From: Pseudomonadales bacterium
GTDB taxonomy: Bacteria; Pseudomonadota; Gammaproteobacteria; Pseudomonadales; Azotimanducaceae
Length of the DNA stretch: 64,000 nt
Direction: 5' to 3'
Assembly (NCBI GenBank): GCA_012103505.1
Contig: WLWP01000001.1
Span: 124,001 to 188,000, forward strand
Shown here: piece after piece, positions 25,327 to 35,155 of the stretch
How the letters are laid out: each line of letters begins with the position of its first letter
How positions within the stretch are numbered: the stretch's first letter is position 1
Notes under the pieces: generated by a model
Seen by the model: the letters and a program-made list of their open reading frames with translations, nothing else
What the model was told of the DNA's origin: nothing
The model's database searches: none
Translations under genes and position numbers: made by a program

Positions 25327-26576
25327 TGTTTGTCTCCAGGTTGTTTCTGCTTGGCAAGCGTTCGCAGTGCTTTGCCAAATCCTTTGGGATTCGCATGTGA
25401 AAAGTGTAAGGCATTACAGCCTTGGAACTCCAAGAAAGAATCGAGCGCCGCGAGAAAGGCTGACGCGAGGGCTTCAAAAGAAGCGGTGACACCGTCCTCT
25501 AGATGGCATGCACGGACTTCCAGAACGCCAGTTTTGCGATGGGCTTTGCAGTCAATCCGACCAATAAAATCAGATTGATAGATGAGCGGTAAAGTAAAAT
25601 AGCCAAACTGGCGTTTGGGTTCTGGCACGTAGCACTCGATCAGATAGTCGAAGTCGAAAACGGACTGCAGTCTTTCGCGCTGGATGACGATGTTATCGAA
25701 CGGCGACAGAATCTTGATCTTATTGGCCGATCGGGGCGCCGATCTATCTAGTTGCCCAGCGTGGCAAAGGTAAGTGCGTCCGTCCGGTAGTTCTATTTCA
25801 TCAAGATGACCGCCTTCGAGCAAGCTATCAACCTGATCTTTGACGGCTGATTTAAGCTTCGGGTTCGTGCGCATGTAGGTGATGCCTTTGCGACTGACCA
25901 AGCCGTGGCAGTTGAGCTGTTGTTGCACTAAGTGGTTCGCGTAGTCGCGGAAATCGGGTTTGCTGGTGTCGATTTCGGGAGGTATTACTCGTTCTGTCAA
26001 ATCATAAACTTTCTGGAAGCCTTCACGCTCAGTCACCATTAAATCACCCTGGAAAAAGTGCTGTTCGAGGGCGCGCTTGGCGGGTTTCCAATCCCACCAG
26101 CCTGAACGGGAAGTGCGGGTGTCTTCCAAGTCGCGCGAACGCAGAGGACCCTCAGTTTCGATTCGATGCAAAATGTCGCGCAGCATTTTGTCTTTTTTTG
26201 GCCGAAACCATTTCTGCCGTCTCTTAAGGATTTCTTCTCGATGAATCAGACTGTATCGGTAGTCCTGCATCGGCAAGAACGCTGCGGCGTGGGACCAGTA
26301 TTCGAAGATACTCCGATCTTTGAGCATCTTGTTTAGCATCGATGGCTGATAGTTTGGGACTCGAGAATGCAGGACGTGATGGTGCGCTCGCTCCACCACT
26401 GAAATCGTATCGATTTGTACGTACCCGATGTGGGCGATCGCTTTGCGCGCACCGGAGATTCCCCGCCCGAAAGGGGCATCCTTGGTCAGGCCTTGGGCAG
26501 ATAGAGCGATGCGGCGAACTTTGCCTATATCTCTTGGACGAATCTTGATTGGTGTAGAGGAAGGTTTGTTAGCCAT
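25299..26576 (-). CDS. YcaQ/AlkZ-like winged-helix DNA glycosylase family protein
   Basis: A 425-residue protein of the winged-helix glycosylase family that includes E. coli YcaQ (AlkX) and Streptomyces AlkZ, which unhook interstrand crosslinks. The catalytic QxD motif is visible as YVQIDTISVVERAHH (starting near residue 50), and three winged-helix repeats follow, including SPFDNIVIQRERL and the C-terminal region. Length matches YcaQ (about 410). The ATG is preferred over an upstream TTG. It is the first gene of a pair with the sulfurtransferase, and the Lhr helicase elsewhere in the window shares this C-terminal fold. Confidence 0.85.
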   Translation of the reverse strand: MANKPSSTPIKIRPRDIGKVRRIALSAQGLTKDAPFGRGISGARKAIAHIGYVQIDTISVVERAHHHVLHSRVPNYQPSMLNKMLKDRSIFEYWSHAAAFLPMQDYRYSLIHREEILKRRQKWFRPKKDKMLRDILHRIETEGPLRSRDLEDTRTSRSGWWDWKPAKRALEQHFFQGDLMVTEREGFQKVYDLTERVIPPEIDTSKPDFRDYANHLVQQQLNCHGLVSRKGITYMRTNPKLKSAVKDQVDSLLEGGHLDEIELPDGRTYLCHAGQLDRSAPRSANKIKILSPFDNIVIQRERLQSVFDFDYLIECYVPEPKRQFGYFTLPLIYQSDFIGRIDCKAHRKTGVLEVRACHLEDGVTASFEALASAFLAALDSFLEFQGCNALHFSHANPKGFGKALRTLAKQKQPGDKQWPITTQNI

Positions 26577-26657
26577 TCTTGTGACTTTAGGCGCTTCGCA
26601 ACGGTGTCGCAAACGGCTTGAGGTTGATAGTCTCCTCTAGATCAAATTGATAGACCA

Positions 26658-28394
26658 ATGCTGAAGTTAAGTATGAGTTATAAGTTGCCTCGCTACTTTA
26701 TTTACCTGTGTTCACTTGTTTGTGCCAACGCCTGCGCTGGGAGTAATGCGTTGGAAACGCAGGGATCGCAAGGCTGGCCTCATGGTTCTATGGCGGCGAC
26801 CGCTAATCCACATGCGACGGATGCAGCGATCGCGATGTTAGAGAAGGGTGGGCATGCAGTGGATGCTGCGATCGCTGCACATCTCGTCCTTGGCTTAGTA
26901 GAACCACAAAGTTCTGGCATCGGCGGCGGTGGCTTCATGCTGGTTTACAGTCGCGATGATCGCTCGCTTGTGTTTCATGATGGGCGTGAAACGGCACCAG
27001 CAGGAGCGAGAGCCGACATGTTTATGTCGGATGGCGAAGTGATGAACTTTTTGCAGGCCTGGCAGAGTGGCAAGGCAATCGGCACTCCAGGCGCTGTCGC
27101 ACTCTACAAACAAGCGCATGATGCACATGGGCGTCTACCGTGGGTTGATTTGTTTCAGCCGGCTATAGTTTTGGCTAGAAATGGATTCGAGGTGTCGCCG
27201 CGCTTGGCAGCCTTTTTGCCTCGATTGAAGGATGTTTCGAGGCTAGATGAGAATCCCGGCTCCAAGGAATACTTCTACCCTGAAGGTGAGCCGCTACAGG
27301 TGGGCTATCTACGTAAGAATCCAGCGTACGCCGCGACCCTGACTCGTATCGCGGGGGAAGGACCTTCGGCTTTTTACGAAGGCCCGATTGCGCAACAGAT
27401 TGCACAAGTAGCTCAAGCCGAGCCAGACCCTGGCACTCTGACACCGGCTGACATGGCTGGCTATGAAGCAAAGCTTCGACCGGTTGTGTGTGGAGACTTT
27501 GCTGAGCAGCAAATTTGTACAACGTCACTCCCTTCGTCCGGAGCCGCGCAAATAATGATCGCGCAGTTGTATGAGCAGTTACGGTCGGAGACGAGTAGTC
27601 ACATCTTTGCTTACGTTGATGCCCAACGGCTAGCATATGCCGATCGCGATCACTACTTCGGAGACCCTGATTTCATCGAAGTGCCTCTACAACAGTTACT
27701 CGACCCACGCTACATAGAGCTACGTGCTCAAGATCGTTTTGCCCCAAACGAGTTGCCATTACATGGCGACCCAAGACTGAGGCTTGGACAGCGGGCTACA
27801 GAGCAATACGGAATCGACACCACAATTGAGGCTAGCGGGACCACGCATCTGTCGATCGTTGACAAAGAAGGTAACGCAGTTTCTTTCACAGCGACCGTCG
27901 AAGCCCCATTTGGGTCAGGGCGATGGGTAGAAGGGTTCTTGCTCAACAATGAGATGACCGATTTTGCCAGAGAGGTGCCGGACGAGGGACCACATCCGGC
28001 GAACGTGATTCAGCCGGGCAAGCGTCCGCGTTCTTCGATGTCTCCGACAATGATCCTTGATGGGGATGGTGAGCTGCTAATGGTTACTGGTTCACCCGGC
28101 GGTAACTCCATCCCAGCGTATGTGTCCAAATCTATACTCGGAGTCATGGCCTGGGATTTGACACCTGAGGCGGCGATCGGCTTTCCTAACATCATAGCGC
28201 GCGGTCAGAAAGTGCGCGTTGAGATTGGCGTTGAGCAGGGTCCTGAGATCGCCTCAGATCTCAAGGCTGAAGGCTACCAAGTTCAGGAGCGAGAGGGTGA
28301 AAACTCCGGCATACATTTGATTCTGGTGACAGACAACGGGCTTGTTGGGGCGGCGGACAAACGCCGCGAAGGCACTGTGCGCACTACGAAGTAA
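26658..28394 (+). CDS. ggt: Gamma-glutamyltransferase
   Basis: A 578-residue proenzyme of the Ntn-hydrolase family. A hydrophobic export signal lies at about residues 10-27 (YFIYLCSLVCANACAGS). The autoprocessing site and nucleophile is Thr395 in SGTTHLSIVD, and the downstream substrate loops VTGSPGG and TATVEAPFGSG are present. It should self-cleave into large and small subunits and act in the periplasm on glutathione and gamma-glutamyl compounds. Either the first ATG or Met6 could start it. Divergent from the glycosylase gene. Confidence 0.93.
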   Translation: MLKLSMSYKLPRYFIYLCSLVCANACAGSNALETQGSQGWPHGSMAATANPHATDAAIAMLEKGGHAVDAAIAAHLVLGLVEPQSSGIGGGGFMLVYSRDDRSLVFHDGRETAPAGARADMFMSDGEVMNFLQAWQSGKAIGTPGAVALYKQAHDAHGRLPWVDLFQPAIVLARNGFEVSPRLAAFLPRLKDVSRLDENPGSKEYFYPEGEPLQVGYLRKNPAYAATLTRIAGEGPSAFYEGPIAQQIAQVAQAEPDPGTLTPADMAGYEAKLRPVVCGDFAEQQICTTSLPSSGAAQIMIAQLYEQLRSETSSHIFAYVDAQRLAYADRDHYFGDPDFIEVPLQQLLDPRYIELRAQDRFAPNELPLHGDPRLRLGQRATEQYGIDTTIEASGTTHLSIVDKEGNAVSFTATVEAPFGSGRWVEGFLLNNEMTDFAREVPDEGPHPANVIQPGKRPRSSMSPTMILDGDGELLMVTGSPGGNSIPAYVSKSILGVMAWDLTPEAAIGFPNIIARGQKVRVEIGVEQGPEIASDLKAEGYQVQEREGENSGIHLILVTDNGLVGAADKRREGTVRTTK

Positions 28395-28462
28395 TAGGTG
28401 ATCGCGCCTATAAGTAAAAACCAAAGCGGTATAGTCTCGGCGAAGGGGGATCTACCGGACGG

Positions 28463-28494
28463 GGAGTCAGGGAGCCAGGGAGCCAGGGAGAGAT
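28463..28494. repeat. 8-bp tandem repeat GGAG(T/C)CAG
   Basis: GGAGTCAG, GGAGCCAG, GGAGCCAG and a degenerate GGAGAGAT follow without gaps in the purine-rich stretch after the ggt stop. The tract is about 70 bp upstream of a second 8-bp repeat with a different unit. Confidence 0.85.
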
Positions 28495-28561
28495 AAGGAG
28501 ATTGAGAGACACCGGGATAGAGAGACCCCAGGAGAGACACGAAGATAAAAATGAAGGCTAA

Positions 28562-28601
28562 GGGAATGAGGGAATGAGGGAATGAGGGAATGAGGGAATG
28601 A
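28562..28601 (+). repeat. Five perfect tandem copies of GGGAATGA forming the TPMT start region
   Basis: The 40 bp are exactly 5 x GGGAATGA. Each unit carries a purine-rich ribosome-binding-like GAGGGA and an ATG. From each ATG the frame reads ATG AGG GAA TGA, and that TGA overlaps the next ATG as ATGA. The last ATG is the methyltransferase start. The array thus encodes four coupled 3-codon micro-ORFs ahead of the gene. It could act as a serial reinitiation leader, or vary in length by slippage. Confidence 0.9.
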
Positions 28602-29254
28602 AGCCTAAGTTCTGGTTAGAGCGCTGGCAGAAGAATCAGATCGGATTCCACCAAGAAGATCACAACCCGTTTTTGGTCGAGTTTTGGCCGACCCTCAATC
28701 TACGTCCGGGGGCAAAGGTGTTTGTCCCTCTTTGTGGTAAATCTCTCGATATGCGTTGGCTAGAAAAACAAGGACACGAAGTTGTTGGTGTAGAGCTAGC
28801 CCAACTCGCTATCGAAAATTACTTCGTTGCTGAGGATTCGGTCCAGCAGGAAAGTGTGGATCGATTTGTTAGGTATACAGGACAGAAATCTGAAATCTAT
28901 CACGGTGACTTTTTCGATCTCACTACACCCTTGTTAAGTGGTGTCGATGCGGTTTTTGATCGTGGCGCCCTGGTTGCCCTACCGCCGGACATGCGCTTTC
29001 GCTACGTTGACCATATGTTACGAATCATTCCAGAAGGCTGTCGGATTTTGTTGATTACGCTGGAGTATGACCAAAACACAGTATCTGGCCCACCTCATGC
29101 TGTGCATAGTGAAGAGGTAGAACAGAACTTCGGTCATCGCTGCGACGTCGAGTTGGTCGAGTCATTTGTGACCAATACCCTTGCTCCGCATTTCGAACGT
29201 GAGGGCGTGCGACAAGCCGTCGAAAGCGTCTACGCAATTACCAAGCGCGAATAA
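28598..29254 (+). CDS. tpm: Thiopurine S-methyltransferase family protein
   Basis: A 218-residue SAM-dependent methyltransferase, equal in length to pseudomonad TPMT. Landmarks: the N-terminal FWLERWQKNQIGFHQEDHNP (5-24), SAM-binding VFVPLCGKSLDMRWLEKQGHEVVGVEL (41-67) and DAVFDRGALVALPPDMR. The family methylates thiopurines and inorganic selenium or tellurium species in the cytosol. The start is the last of five ATGs in a tandem array; the family N-terminus begins precisely here. Translation may depend on termination-reinitiation at the ATGA overlaps. Confidence 0.92.
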   Translation: MKPKFWLERWQKNQIGFHQEDHNPFLVEFWPTLNLRPGAKVFVPLCGKSLDMRWLEKQGHEVVGVELAQLAIENYFVAEDSVQQESVDRFVRYTGQKSEIYHGDFFDLTTPLLSGVDAVFDRGALVALPPDMRFRYVDHMLRIIPEGCRILLITLEYDQNTVSGPPHAVHSEEVEQNFGHRCDVELVESFVTNTLAPHFEREGVRQAVESVYAITKRE

Positions 29255-29322
29255 CCTATCCGGCGCCTCCTAACTTTAGGCCAACATAGACCCTGTGGGG
29301 ATTAGAAATATTTTTTCAAGAT

Positions 29323-29352
29323 CTTTGAAAGTAGTTTTTTAGCGCCACTATC
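29323..29352 (+). promoter_or_regulatory. Possible sigma32 heat-shock promoter of Hsp20 gene
   Basis: CTTTGAAA is followed after 14 bp by CCACTATCT, compatible with the heat-shock consensus CTTGAAA / CCCCATnT but imperfect at the -10. It lies about 45 bp before the Hsp20 ATG. Confidence 0.35.
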
Positions 29353-29396
29353 TCTTTAACGCCCAAACGGGACCTACTAAAGTTAAGGAGACTGAA

Positions 29397-29816
29397 ATGA
29401 ATGTTGTGCGTTGGAGCCCATTTCGCGAGCTAGACAACCTTTTCCAGGCATTGGACCGACCAACAGCGCCGGTACGCCGCGCGGATTGGCTACCCCTGGT
29501 AGATATTCGTGAAACTGAAAATGCTTATGAGATCGATGTTGAGGTGCCGGCGGTAGCCTCTGAGGATCTGAGCGTAAGTGTGGTTGACGGTGTGCTCACG
29601 GTCGGTGGTGAACGAAAAGTCACTGAGCCACCAGAAGAGGGTAGTCGATTGCATCGCGTAGAACGTCGCTACGGTCGTTTTGTCCGAAACTTTCAGCTGC
29701 CAGATGATGCAGATCAAGATCAGATCGAAGCTGAGGCTAAGGATGGCGTTTTGTATCTGAAAGTCACAAAGCGAGAGAGTGCGGTTAGTAAGACGATCGA
29801 TGTAAAGACTTCGTAA
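29397..29816 (+). CDS. Small heat shock protein, Hsp20/alpha-crystallin family
   Basis: A 139-residue chaperone. The start MNVVRWSPFRELDNLFQALDR is typical of the class A Hsp20 N-terminus, and the alpha-crystallin domain (about 33-130) has YEIDVEVPAV, DGVLTVGGERK and the conserved RRYGRFVRNFQLPDDAD loop and DGVLYLKVTK strand. It binds unfolding proteins in the cytosol without ATP. The ATG follows AAGGAGACTGAA. It stands alone ahead of the ion-channel gene. Confidence 0.93.
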   Translation: MNVVRWSPFRELDNLFQALDRPTAPVRRADWLPLVDIRETENAYEIDVEVPAVASEDLSVSVVDGVLTVGGERKVTEPPEEGSRLHRVERRYGRFVRNFQLPDDADQDQIEAEAKDGVLYLKVTKRESAVSKTIDVKTS

Positions 29817-29893
29817 AGATCTCAAACGACCATCACTAAGGGTCACATGCGTGGTAAATTGGTACAGCGTAAGGCGTTGTGCCAATTTTCCAT

Positions 29894-30715
29894 ATGTCCG
29901 TAAAAGATCAAATTCGAGAGATCATCTTCGAAGCCGATACCCCAGCTGGGAAGGCTTTTGATGTCTCTCTCATCGTGCTCATCCTGTTGAGTGTAGCTGC
30001 TGTGATGGCTGACTCTGTCGCTCCGATTCATGATCGGTTTGGCACGCAGTTGTATGTCGCCGAGTGGATCTTCACAGGCATTTTTACCATTGAATATGGC
30101 CTGCGACTTTGGTGTATCCAAAACACGGTTCTGTATGCCCGTAGCTTCTATGGGATCATCGATCTCCTTTGTATAGTGCCCACCTATCTAAGTCTTTGGA
30201 TTGCCGACGCTCAGTACCTGCTGGTCACGCGAATCCTTCGTGTCCTACGGGTCTTTCGAGTTTTGCGTATGGTGCGTTACGTCGGCGAAGCCGAGCTCAT
30301 CACCCAGGCTTTGGTAGCAAGCCGACGCAAGATCACCGTCTTTGTATTCAGCGTGCTTGCGCTTACGGTGATTTTTGGTTCATTCATGTACCTTATAGAA
30401 GGTAGAACTAATCCTGAATTCGCGAGCATCCCACACGGCATCTATTGGGCGGTGACGACTATGACGACGGTTGGCTACGGTGATATCGCACCGGCGACCC
30501 CGCTAGGTCGGGCGATGGCTACACTAATTATGATCATGGGGTATGGGATAATTGCGGTACCCACTGGAATCGTTACGCTTGAGCTAAACGAAGCCAATCG
30601 GCGTCGCGCAAATACCTCGACCTGCTCAGCCTGCTCTGCAGAAGGGCATTCCGAAGAAGCCACTTTTTGTTGGCGCTGTGGCGAAAATATGTACAAGCAA
30701 ACCACTACTGATTGA
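29894..30715 (+). CDS. Voltage-gated potassium channel family protein with C-terminal zinc ribbon
   Basis: A 273-residue six-helix channel. The voltage sensor S4 has six regularly spaced Arg (113, 116, 119, 122, 125, 128 in [16 protein letters not shown]), the selectivity filter is TTVGYGD (191-197), and S6 follows ([18 protein letters not shown]). After S6 a short cytoplasmic tail carries a four-Cys zinc ribbon (C244, C247, C259, C262), which is not a standard KvAP/Kch element. It should conduct K+ across the inner membrane under voltage control. The ATG giving MSVKDQ is used; a GTG 15 bp upstream with a closely spaced AAGG is an alternative. It ends 7 bp before acnA. Confidence 0.9.
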   Translation: MSVKDQIREIIFEADTPAGKAFDVSLIVLILLSVAAVMADSVAPIHDRFGTQLYVAEWIFTGIFTIEYGLRLWCIQNTVLYARSFYGIIDLLCIVPTYLSLWIADAQYLLVTRILRVLRVFRVLRMVRYVGEAELITQALVASRRKITVFVFSVLALTVIFGSFMYLIEGRTNPEFASIPHGIYWAVTTMTTVGYGDIAPATPLGRAMATLIMIMGYGIIAVPTGIVTLELNEANRRRANTSTCSACSAEGHSEEATFCWRCGENMYKQTTTD

Positions 30716-30722
30716 GGCCCAA

Positions 30723-33386
30723 ATGAATAACTCTTTTGACGCACGGCGAACTTTGACTGTCGGGGATAAATCTTACGATTACTTCAGCGTTGTCGAAGCC
30801 TCGGGGCTAGGCGATGTAAGTAGACTTCCTATTACGTTGAAAATCTTGTTAGAGAACCTTCTTAGGTTCGAAGATGGCAACACCGTAACCGCTGATGACG
30901 TGACAGGGCTGAGCAACTGGACTGCGACGGCTGCTGCTGGCGGCGAAATAGCGTACCGGCCAGCACGTGTACTGATGCAAGATTTCACTGGGGTACCGGC
31001 AGTCGCTGACTTGGCTGGGATGCGTTCTGCAGTCGTCGCTGCAGGTAAAGACCCGTCGATTATCAATCCTCTGTCACCGGTGGATCTCGTGATTGATCAC
31101 TCTGTTATGGTCGATGAGTTTGGCTCGGAAGGCTCTTTTGCAGCGAATGTAGAGCTTGAGATGGAACGGAATCGAGAAAGATATCGTTTCCTACGTTGGG
31201 GCCAACAAGCTTTCGATAATTTTGGTGTGGTGCCACCGGGGACAGGCATTTGCCACCAGGTGAATCTCGAATACATTGCAAAAGCTGTGTGGACCAAGGA
31301 AGTGGACGGGCGGACCGTTGCTTTTCCAGACACGCTGGTTGGCACAGACAGCCATACCACCATGATTAACGGCTTAGGTGTGCTCGGCTGGGGCGTTGGT
31401 GGCATCGAAGCCGAAGCCGCCATGCTGGGTCAGCCCATCAGCATGCTGGTACCAGACGTTGTGGGCTTCCGACTCACTGGACAAGCTCGTGAGGGGATAA
31501 CTGCTACGGATATCGTTCTCGTGGTCGTTGAAATGTTGCGGGCTAAAGGTGTTGTCGGCAAGTTCGTTGAGTTCTTTGGTAATGGCTTGGACAACCTAAC
31601 CCTTGCTGACCAAGCGACAATCGCGAACATGGCGCCTGAGTACGGTGCGACCTGTGGCTTTTTCCCGATAGATGAGGAAACACTCAACTACATGCGCCTG
31701 ACCAACCGGTCTGATGAGACAGTTGATTTGGTTGAAGCATATGCCCGAGCCCAAGGCATGTTCAGAGATGCTGATGCCCTAGACCCGATCTATACCGATA
31801 CATTGGAGCTGAATCTCAGCGATGTAGTGCCGAGCTTGGCTGGACCAAAGCGTCCTCAAGATCGTGTGGCCATGAGCGATATGAAAGGGGCGTATGACGA
31901 TGCGCTCGCCCTGCAAGGTCGCTCAGAGCCGCGGTCCGCGATGGTTCCTGGAAAGGAATACGAGCTGACCGATGGCGATGTTGTGATCGCTGCAATCACC
32001 TCCTGCACGAACACATCTAACCCTGCGGTAATGCTTGGAGCAGGTTTGGTTGCGCAAAAGGCGCTAGCGAAAAGCCTCACTGTCAAACCTTGGGTTAAGA
32101 CTTCACTCGCTCCGGGCTCGAAAGTGGTGACAGACTATTTGGAAGAAACCGAGTTACAAGATTGCCTCGATCAACTTGGTTTTAACCTAGTTGGCTACGG
32201 TTGCACAACTTGCATTGGCAACTCAGGTCCCTTGCCAGACCACATAACCGCATCGATCAACTCTGGAGATCTAGTCGTTGCGTCTGTCTTGTCTGGTAAC
32301 AGAAACTTTGAAGGGCGGGTGCACCAGGAAGTCCGCACGAATTGGCTGGCGTCGCCGCCCCTCGTTGTCGCCTACGCTCTGGCTGGGACGACGCGTATCA
32401 ATTTGGATGTCGACCCGATTGGTCAAGACCGAGATGGCAACGACGTCATGCTGGCAGATATATGGCCGTCGAATGCGGAAATCGCCGCCGTCGTCGGACG
32501 CGTGACCAAGGATATGTTCGATCGGCAATACAGTGACGTATACACAGGACCGAAAGAGTGGCGCGACATTCAGGTCACTTCTGAGGCGACGTATGGATGG
32601 GAGAGTTCAACCTACATAAAAGAACCGCCCTTCTTTTCAGCAGGCGGTGAATTAGATCAAGCAATTGGCGTGCAAGGGGCTCGAGTTTTGGCCTTGCTCG
32701 GTGATTCGGTAACAACCGATCACATCTCACCAGCCGGTGCGATCCAGCCTGATAGTCCTGCAGGACATTATTTGCAGCAACATGGCGTTGATATAGGCGA
32801 CTTCAACTCCTACGGATCGCGTCGTGGTAATCACGAAGTCATGATGCGCGGTACCTTTGCCAATATTCGAATTCAGAACGAAATGGTGCCTGGCACAGAA
32901 GGTGGCTATACGAAGCACATTCCATCCGGCGATGAACTTAGTATTTATGACGCTGCGATGCGTTATGAAGGAGAGGGGACTCCGCTCGTTGTCATTGCTG
33001 GCAAAGAATATGGTACTGGATCGAGTCGTGATTGGGCTGCGAAAGGAACTCGTCTCCTAGGTGTAAAAGCTGTGCTTGCTGAGAGCTATGAGCGGATCCA
33101 CAGATCCAATCTCATCGGTATGGGTGTCTTGCCCCTACAGTTCCAGAGTGACTCGGGAAAGTCTGCATTAGGACTAACCGGAGATGAGATCGTCGACATC
33201 GCCATCGATGAAGGGGCAAGCGAAATTCCTGGTCAGATGGTCCAGGTGCGGATTCATCGGGCAGATGGCAGCGAGGTAGAACTTGAAGCACTATCCCGTC
33301 TCGACACAGAGAATGAGATCGCCTACTACAAGGCTGGTGGGATCCTGCAGTATGTACTCAACAATCTCATCGCAGATAATGATTAG
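30723..33386 (+). CDS. acnA: Aconitate hydratase A
   Basis: An 887-residue aconitase, the usual AcnA/IRP-type length. The [4Fe-4S] ligands are Cys428 in [10 protein letters not shown] and Cys494 and Cys497 in GCTTCIGN. The C-terminal swivel domain has [16 protein letters not shown]. It isomerises citrate and isocitrate in the TCA cycle. The start is set at the ATG after GAGGCCCA, giving the family N-terminus [11 protein letters not shown]; an upstream in-frame start would run inside the channel gene. The 7-bp gap suggests cotranscription with the channel. Confidence 0.96.
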   Translation: MNNSFDARRTLTVGDKSYDYFSVVEASGLGDVSRLPITLKILLENLLRFEDGNTVTADDVTGLSNWTATAAAGGEIAYRPARVLMQDFTGVPAVADLAGMRSAVVAAGKDPSIINPLSPVDLVIDHSVMVDEFGSEGSFAANVELEMERNRERYRFLRWGQQAFDNFGVVPPGTGICHQVNLEYIAKAVWTKEVDGRTVAFPDTLVGTDSHTTMINGLGVLGWGVGGIEAEAAMLGQPISMLVPDVVGFRLTGQAREGITATDIVLVVVEMLRAKGVVGKFVEFFGNGLDNLTLADQATIANMAPEYGATCGFFPIDEETLNYMRLTNRSDETVDLVEAYARAQGMFRDADALDPIYTDTLELNLSDVVPSLAGPKRPQDRVAMSDMKGAYDDALALQGRSEPRSAMVPGKEYELTDGDVVIAAITSCTNTSNPAVMLGAGLVAQKALAKSLTVKPWVKTSLAPGSKVVTDYLEETELQDCLDQLGFNLVGYGCTTCIGNSGPLPDHITASINSGDLVVASVLSGNRNFEGRVHQEVRTNWLASPPLVVAYALAGTTRINLDVDPIGQDRDGNDVMLADIWPSNAEIAAVVGRVTKDMFDRQYSDVYTGPKEWRDIQVTSEATYGWESSTYIKEPPFFSAGGELDQAIGVQGARVLALLGDSVTTDHISPAGAIQPDSPAGHYLQQHGVDIGDFNSYGSRRGNHEVMMRGTFANIRIQNEMVPGTEGGYTKHIPSGDELSIYDAAMRYEGEGTPLVVIAGKEYGTGSSRDWAAKGTRLLGVKAVLAESYERIHRSNLIGMGVLPLQFQSDSGKSALGLTGDEIVDIAIDEGASEIPGQMVQVRIHRADGSEVELEALSRLDTENEIAYYKAGGILQYVLNNLIADND

Positions 33387-33434
33387 GCAAAAACCACACT
33401 CACAGGTGATGGTGACATCTACGCGGGCATCTTA

Positions 33435-34097
33435 ATGGCGTCGTCCTTGGTACCTCGTGGTGTGATCTTTGATTTAGACGGGACCATTTTAGAATCAGAA
33501 AAACTTGCACGGCATTGCTTTCTCGCTGCCTGTGCGGACGTCGGCTTCCCTGATATTGATGTACAGGTTTACAACCGCTGTGTTGGGACGACCTCGGCCC
33601 GGACCGCAGAAATCATGCGGGCAGGGTTCGGCTCAGAATTTCCGTTTGATAAGATGTCGACTCGTTGGTCAGAGATTTATGGCGAGGAGATTTCGAATAA
33701 CCCGGTGCCCGTCAAAGAGGGAATAAGAGACTTGTTAGCTCGGTTTTCTGACTTGCACGTGCCGATGGCTGTGGCGACCTCCTCTCGACGCCCAACGGTC
33801 GAAACCAAACTTGCAATGAGTGGTTTGTCTCACTACTTCGAGTTCTATGTTTGTGGTGGAGAAGCCGATGAGGGTAAACCACACCCTGCGCCCTACCTGA
33901 AAGCCCTGAAACAGCTCGAACTCATGGCGGTTGACTGTTGGGCGCTTGAGGATTCAGACAACGGTGTTCGATCTGCGGTTTCCGCAGGGCTGCTTGTCTA
34001 CCAAATTCCGGACGAAATCGAACCCTCGGATGAAGTACGAAATTTTGGACACGAAATACTGTTGTCAGCTATGGACTTGGTCAAGCGCCTCCAGTAG
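33435..34097 (+). CDS. HAD superfamily hydrolase, beta-phosphoglucomutase-like phosphatase
   Basis: A 220-residue HAD protein with motif I FDLDGTILESE (12-22; nucleophile Asp13, acid Asp15), motif II AVATSSRR, and motif III/IV GKPHPAPYLKAL and ALEDSDNGVRSAVSAG. The cap is of the alpha-helical C1 type as in PGM-like and YniC-like phosphatases. It hydrolyses a small phosphorylated metabolite in the cytosol; the substrate is not deducible. About 50 bp after acnA and possibly cotranscribed. Confidence 0.88.
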   Translation: MASSLVPRGVIFDLDGTILESEKLARHCFLAACADVGFPDIDVQVYNRCVGTTSARTAEIMRAGFGSEFPFDKMSTRWSEIYGEEISNNPVPVKEGIRDLLARFSDLHVPMAVATSSRRPTVETKLAMSGLSHYFEFYVCGGEADEGKPHPAPYLKALKQLELMAVDCWALEDSDNGVRSAVSAGLLVYQIPDEIEPSDEVRNFGHEILLSAMDLVKRLQ

Positions 34098-34198
34098 AGT
34101 GCGCGCCCTCTCAAAGGCTCGATCTGAGAAGTAGATCGCCAATCTGAGAGCAATCTTCTTATAGGCTTGTTAAGAACCGTATTATCGGTAGGAAATCT

Positions 34199-34342
34199 GT
34201 GATTAATCGAAGGGAATCTCAGCTCATCGCGCAAGAGCAAAAAAATCTTGCAGGACGAGAGTTGAAGAAGAACAAGGCTAGCAGTACACAGAAGGCGAGT
34301 AAGCGAGGTAAGTTAATTGCCCCGCGTAAACCTCTTCACTAG
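34199..34342 (+). CDS. Short basic protein (47 residues), unknown function
   Basis: A GTG with AGGA five bases upstream opens a 47-codon frame ending in TAG. The product is strongly basic (about 12 Lys/Arg, e.g. ELKKNKASSTQKASKRGK) and hydrophilic, with no signal or membrane segment. It occupies most of the gap between the HAD gene and the convergent DUF72 gene. The composition and the ribosome-binding site favour a real small gene over chance, but the evidence is limited. Confidence 0.4.
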   Translation: MINRRESQLIAQEQKNLAGRELKKNKASSTQKASKRGKLIAPRKPLH

Positions 34343-34353
34343 ATGCTTGGCGA

Positions 34354-35115
34354 CTAGTTCGCCTTGCGTTTGCGAGTAGTAACTTTCCGAGGCGCACGTT
34401 GCGGCGCTTTTCTGGCTGTACTTTTCTGCAAAAACTTTTGTGCCATCTTTGGTCCGGCACCGGCGTCTTCGTGCTTGAAGAAAACAAACGCGCGAGACGC
34501 ACCAGACTTGTCCACTTTGTTGTGCCATTTAGTCAACGATGCTGGTGTGTATTGCGTCGCGCGAAGTCGTAGATAGACAAAGTCGCTTTTAGGGATATCG
34601 TTCAGTGGTTCATCGTCACCGTGCGCGACAACACGGGCGTGTTTGTGTGCTGCGAGCAGTGCGGATGTCTCTGGAGAATCCCAAGACTCGTGCCGGAATT
34701 CAAAGGCTGCCGGATAGCCTTCGGGTAGGAGTTCGAGAAAGGCCTCTAAGCGGTCTAGATTTTCACGCATATTCGGTGGGCACTGAAATAGAACAGCGCC
34801 CAATTTGTCGCCGAGCAGGCTTGTGGCTTTGAGCAGAAACTCGGTTGGTTCTGCAGCGTCGTTCAAACGTTTGATGTGCGTGATTCGGCGCGACGCTTTA
34901 ATCACAAAGCGAAAGTTGTCTGGGACGGCATTACGCCAAGCCTCCACCACGTGGGACTTCGGCATGCGATAAAAGGTGTTATTGATTTCAACCGTCGGTA
35001 GCTGATCGGCATAGTAGGTGAGCCATTGATCCTGTGGTAGATCCTCAGGATAGAAATGACCGCGCCACTCTTTGTAGCTAAAGCCGCTCGTGCCAGCTCG
35101 AATTATCGTGTCCAT
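34354..35115 (-). CDS. DUF72 family protein (YecE-like)
   Basis: A 253-residue protein with the DUF72 hallmarks: RAGTSGFSYKEWRGHFYPEDLP near the start, VEINNTFYRMP, FRFVIKASRRITH and FEFRHESW, ending in the FVFFKHED region and a Lys/Arg-rich tail (KAPQRAPRKVTTRKRKAN). The fold is a TIM barrel of unknown activity, cytosolic. It lies 40 bp downstream of the PQQ dehydrogenase gene on the same strand. The basic tail of about 20 residues is an addition to the core domain. Confidence 0.88.
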   Translation of the reverse strand: MDTIIRAGTSGFSYKEWRGHFYPEDLPQDQWLTYYADQLPTVEINNTFYRMPKSHVVEAWRNAVPDNFRFVIKASRRITHIKRLNDAAEPTEFLLKATSLLGDKLGAVLFQCPPNMRENLDRLEAFLELLPEGYPAAFEFRHESWDSPETSALLAAHKHARVVAHGDDEPLNDIPKSDFVYLRLRATQYTPASLTKWHNKVDKSGASRAFVFFKHEDAGAGPKMAQKFLQKSTARKAPQRAPRKVTTRKRKAN

Positions 35116-35155
35116 ATCATTGAATTTAAAGCATATTTAGATCTTCGTCTAGAAG

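Noticed and set aside
30678..30722. Earlier in-frame start for acnA
   Set aside because: It lies inside the channel gene; the later ATG has GAGG and the family N-terminus.
34120..34138. CGATCT/AGATCG inverted repeat after the HAD gene as a terminator
   Set aside because: The stem is short and no T run follows.
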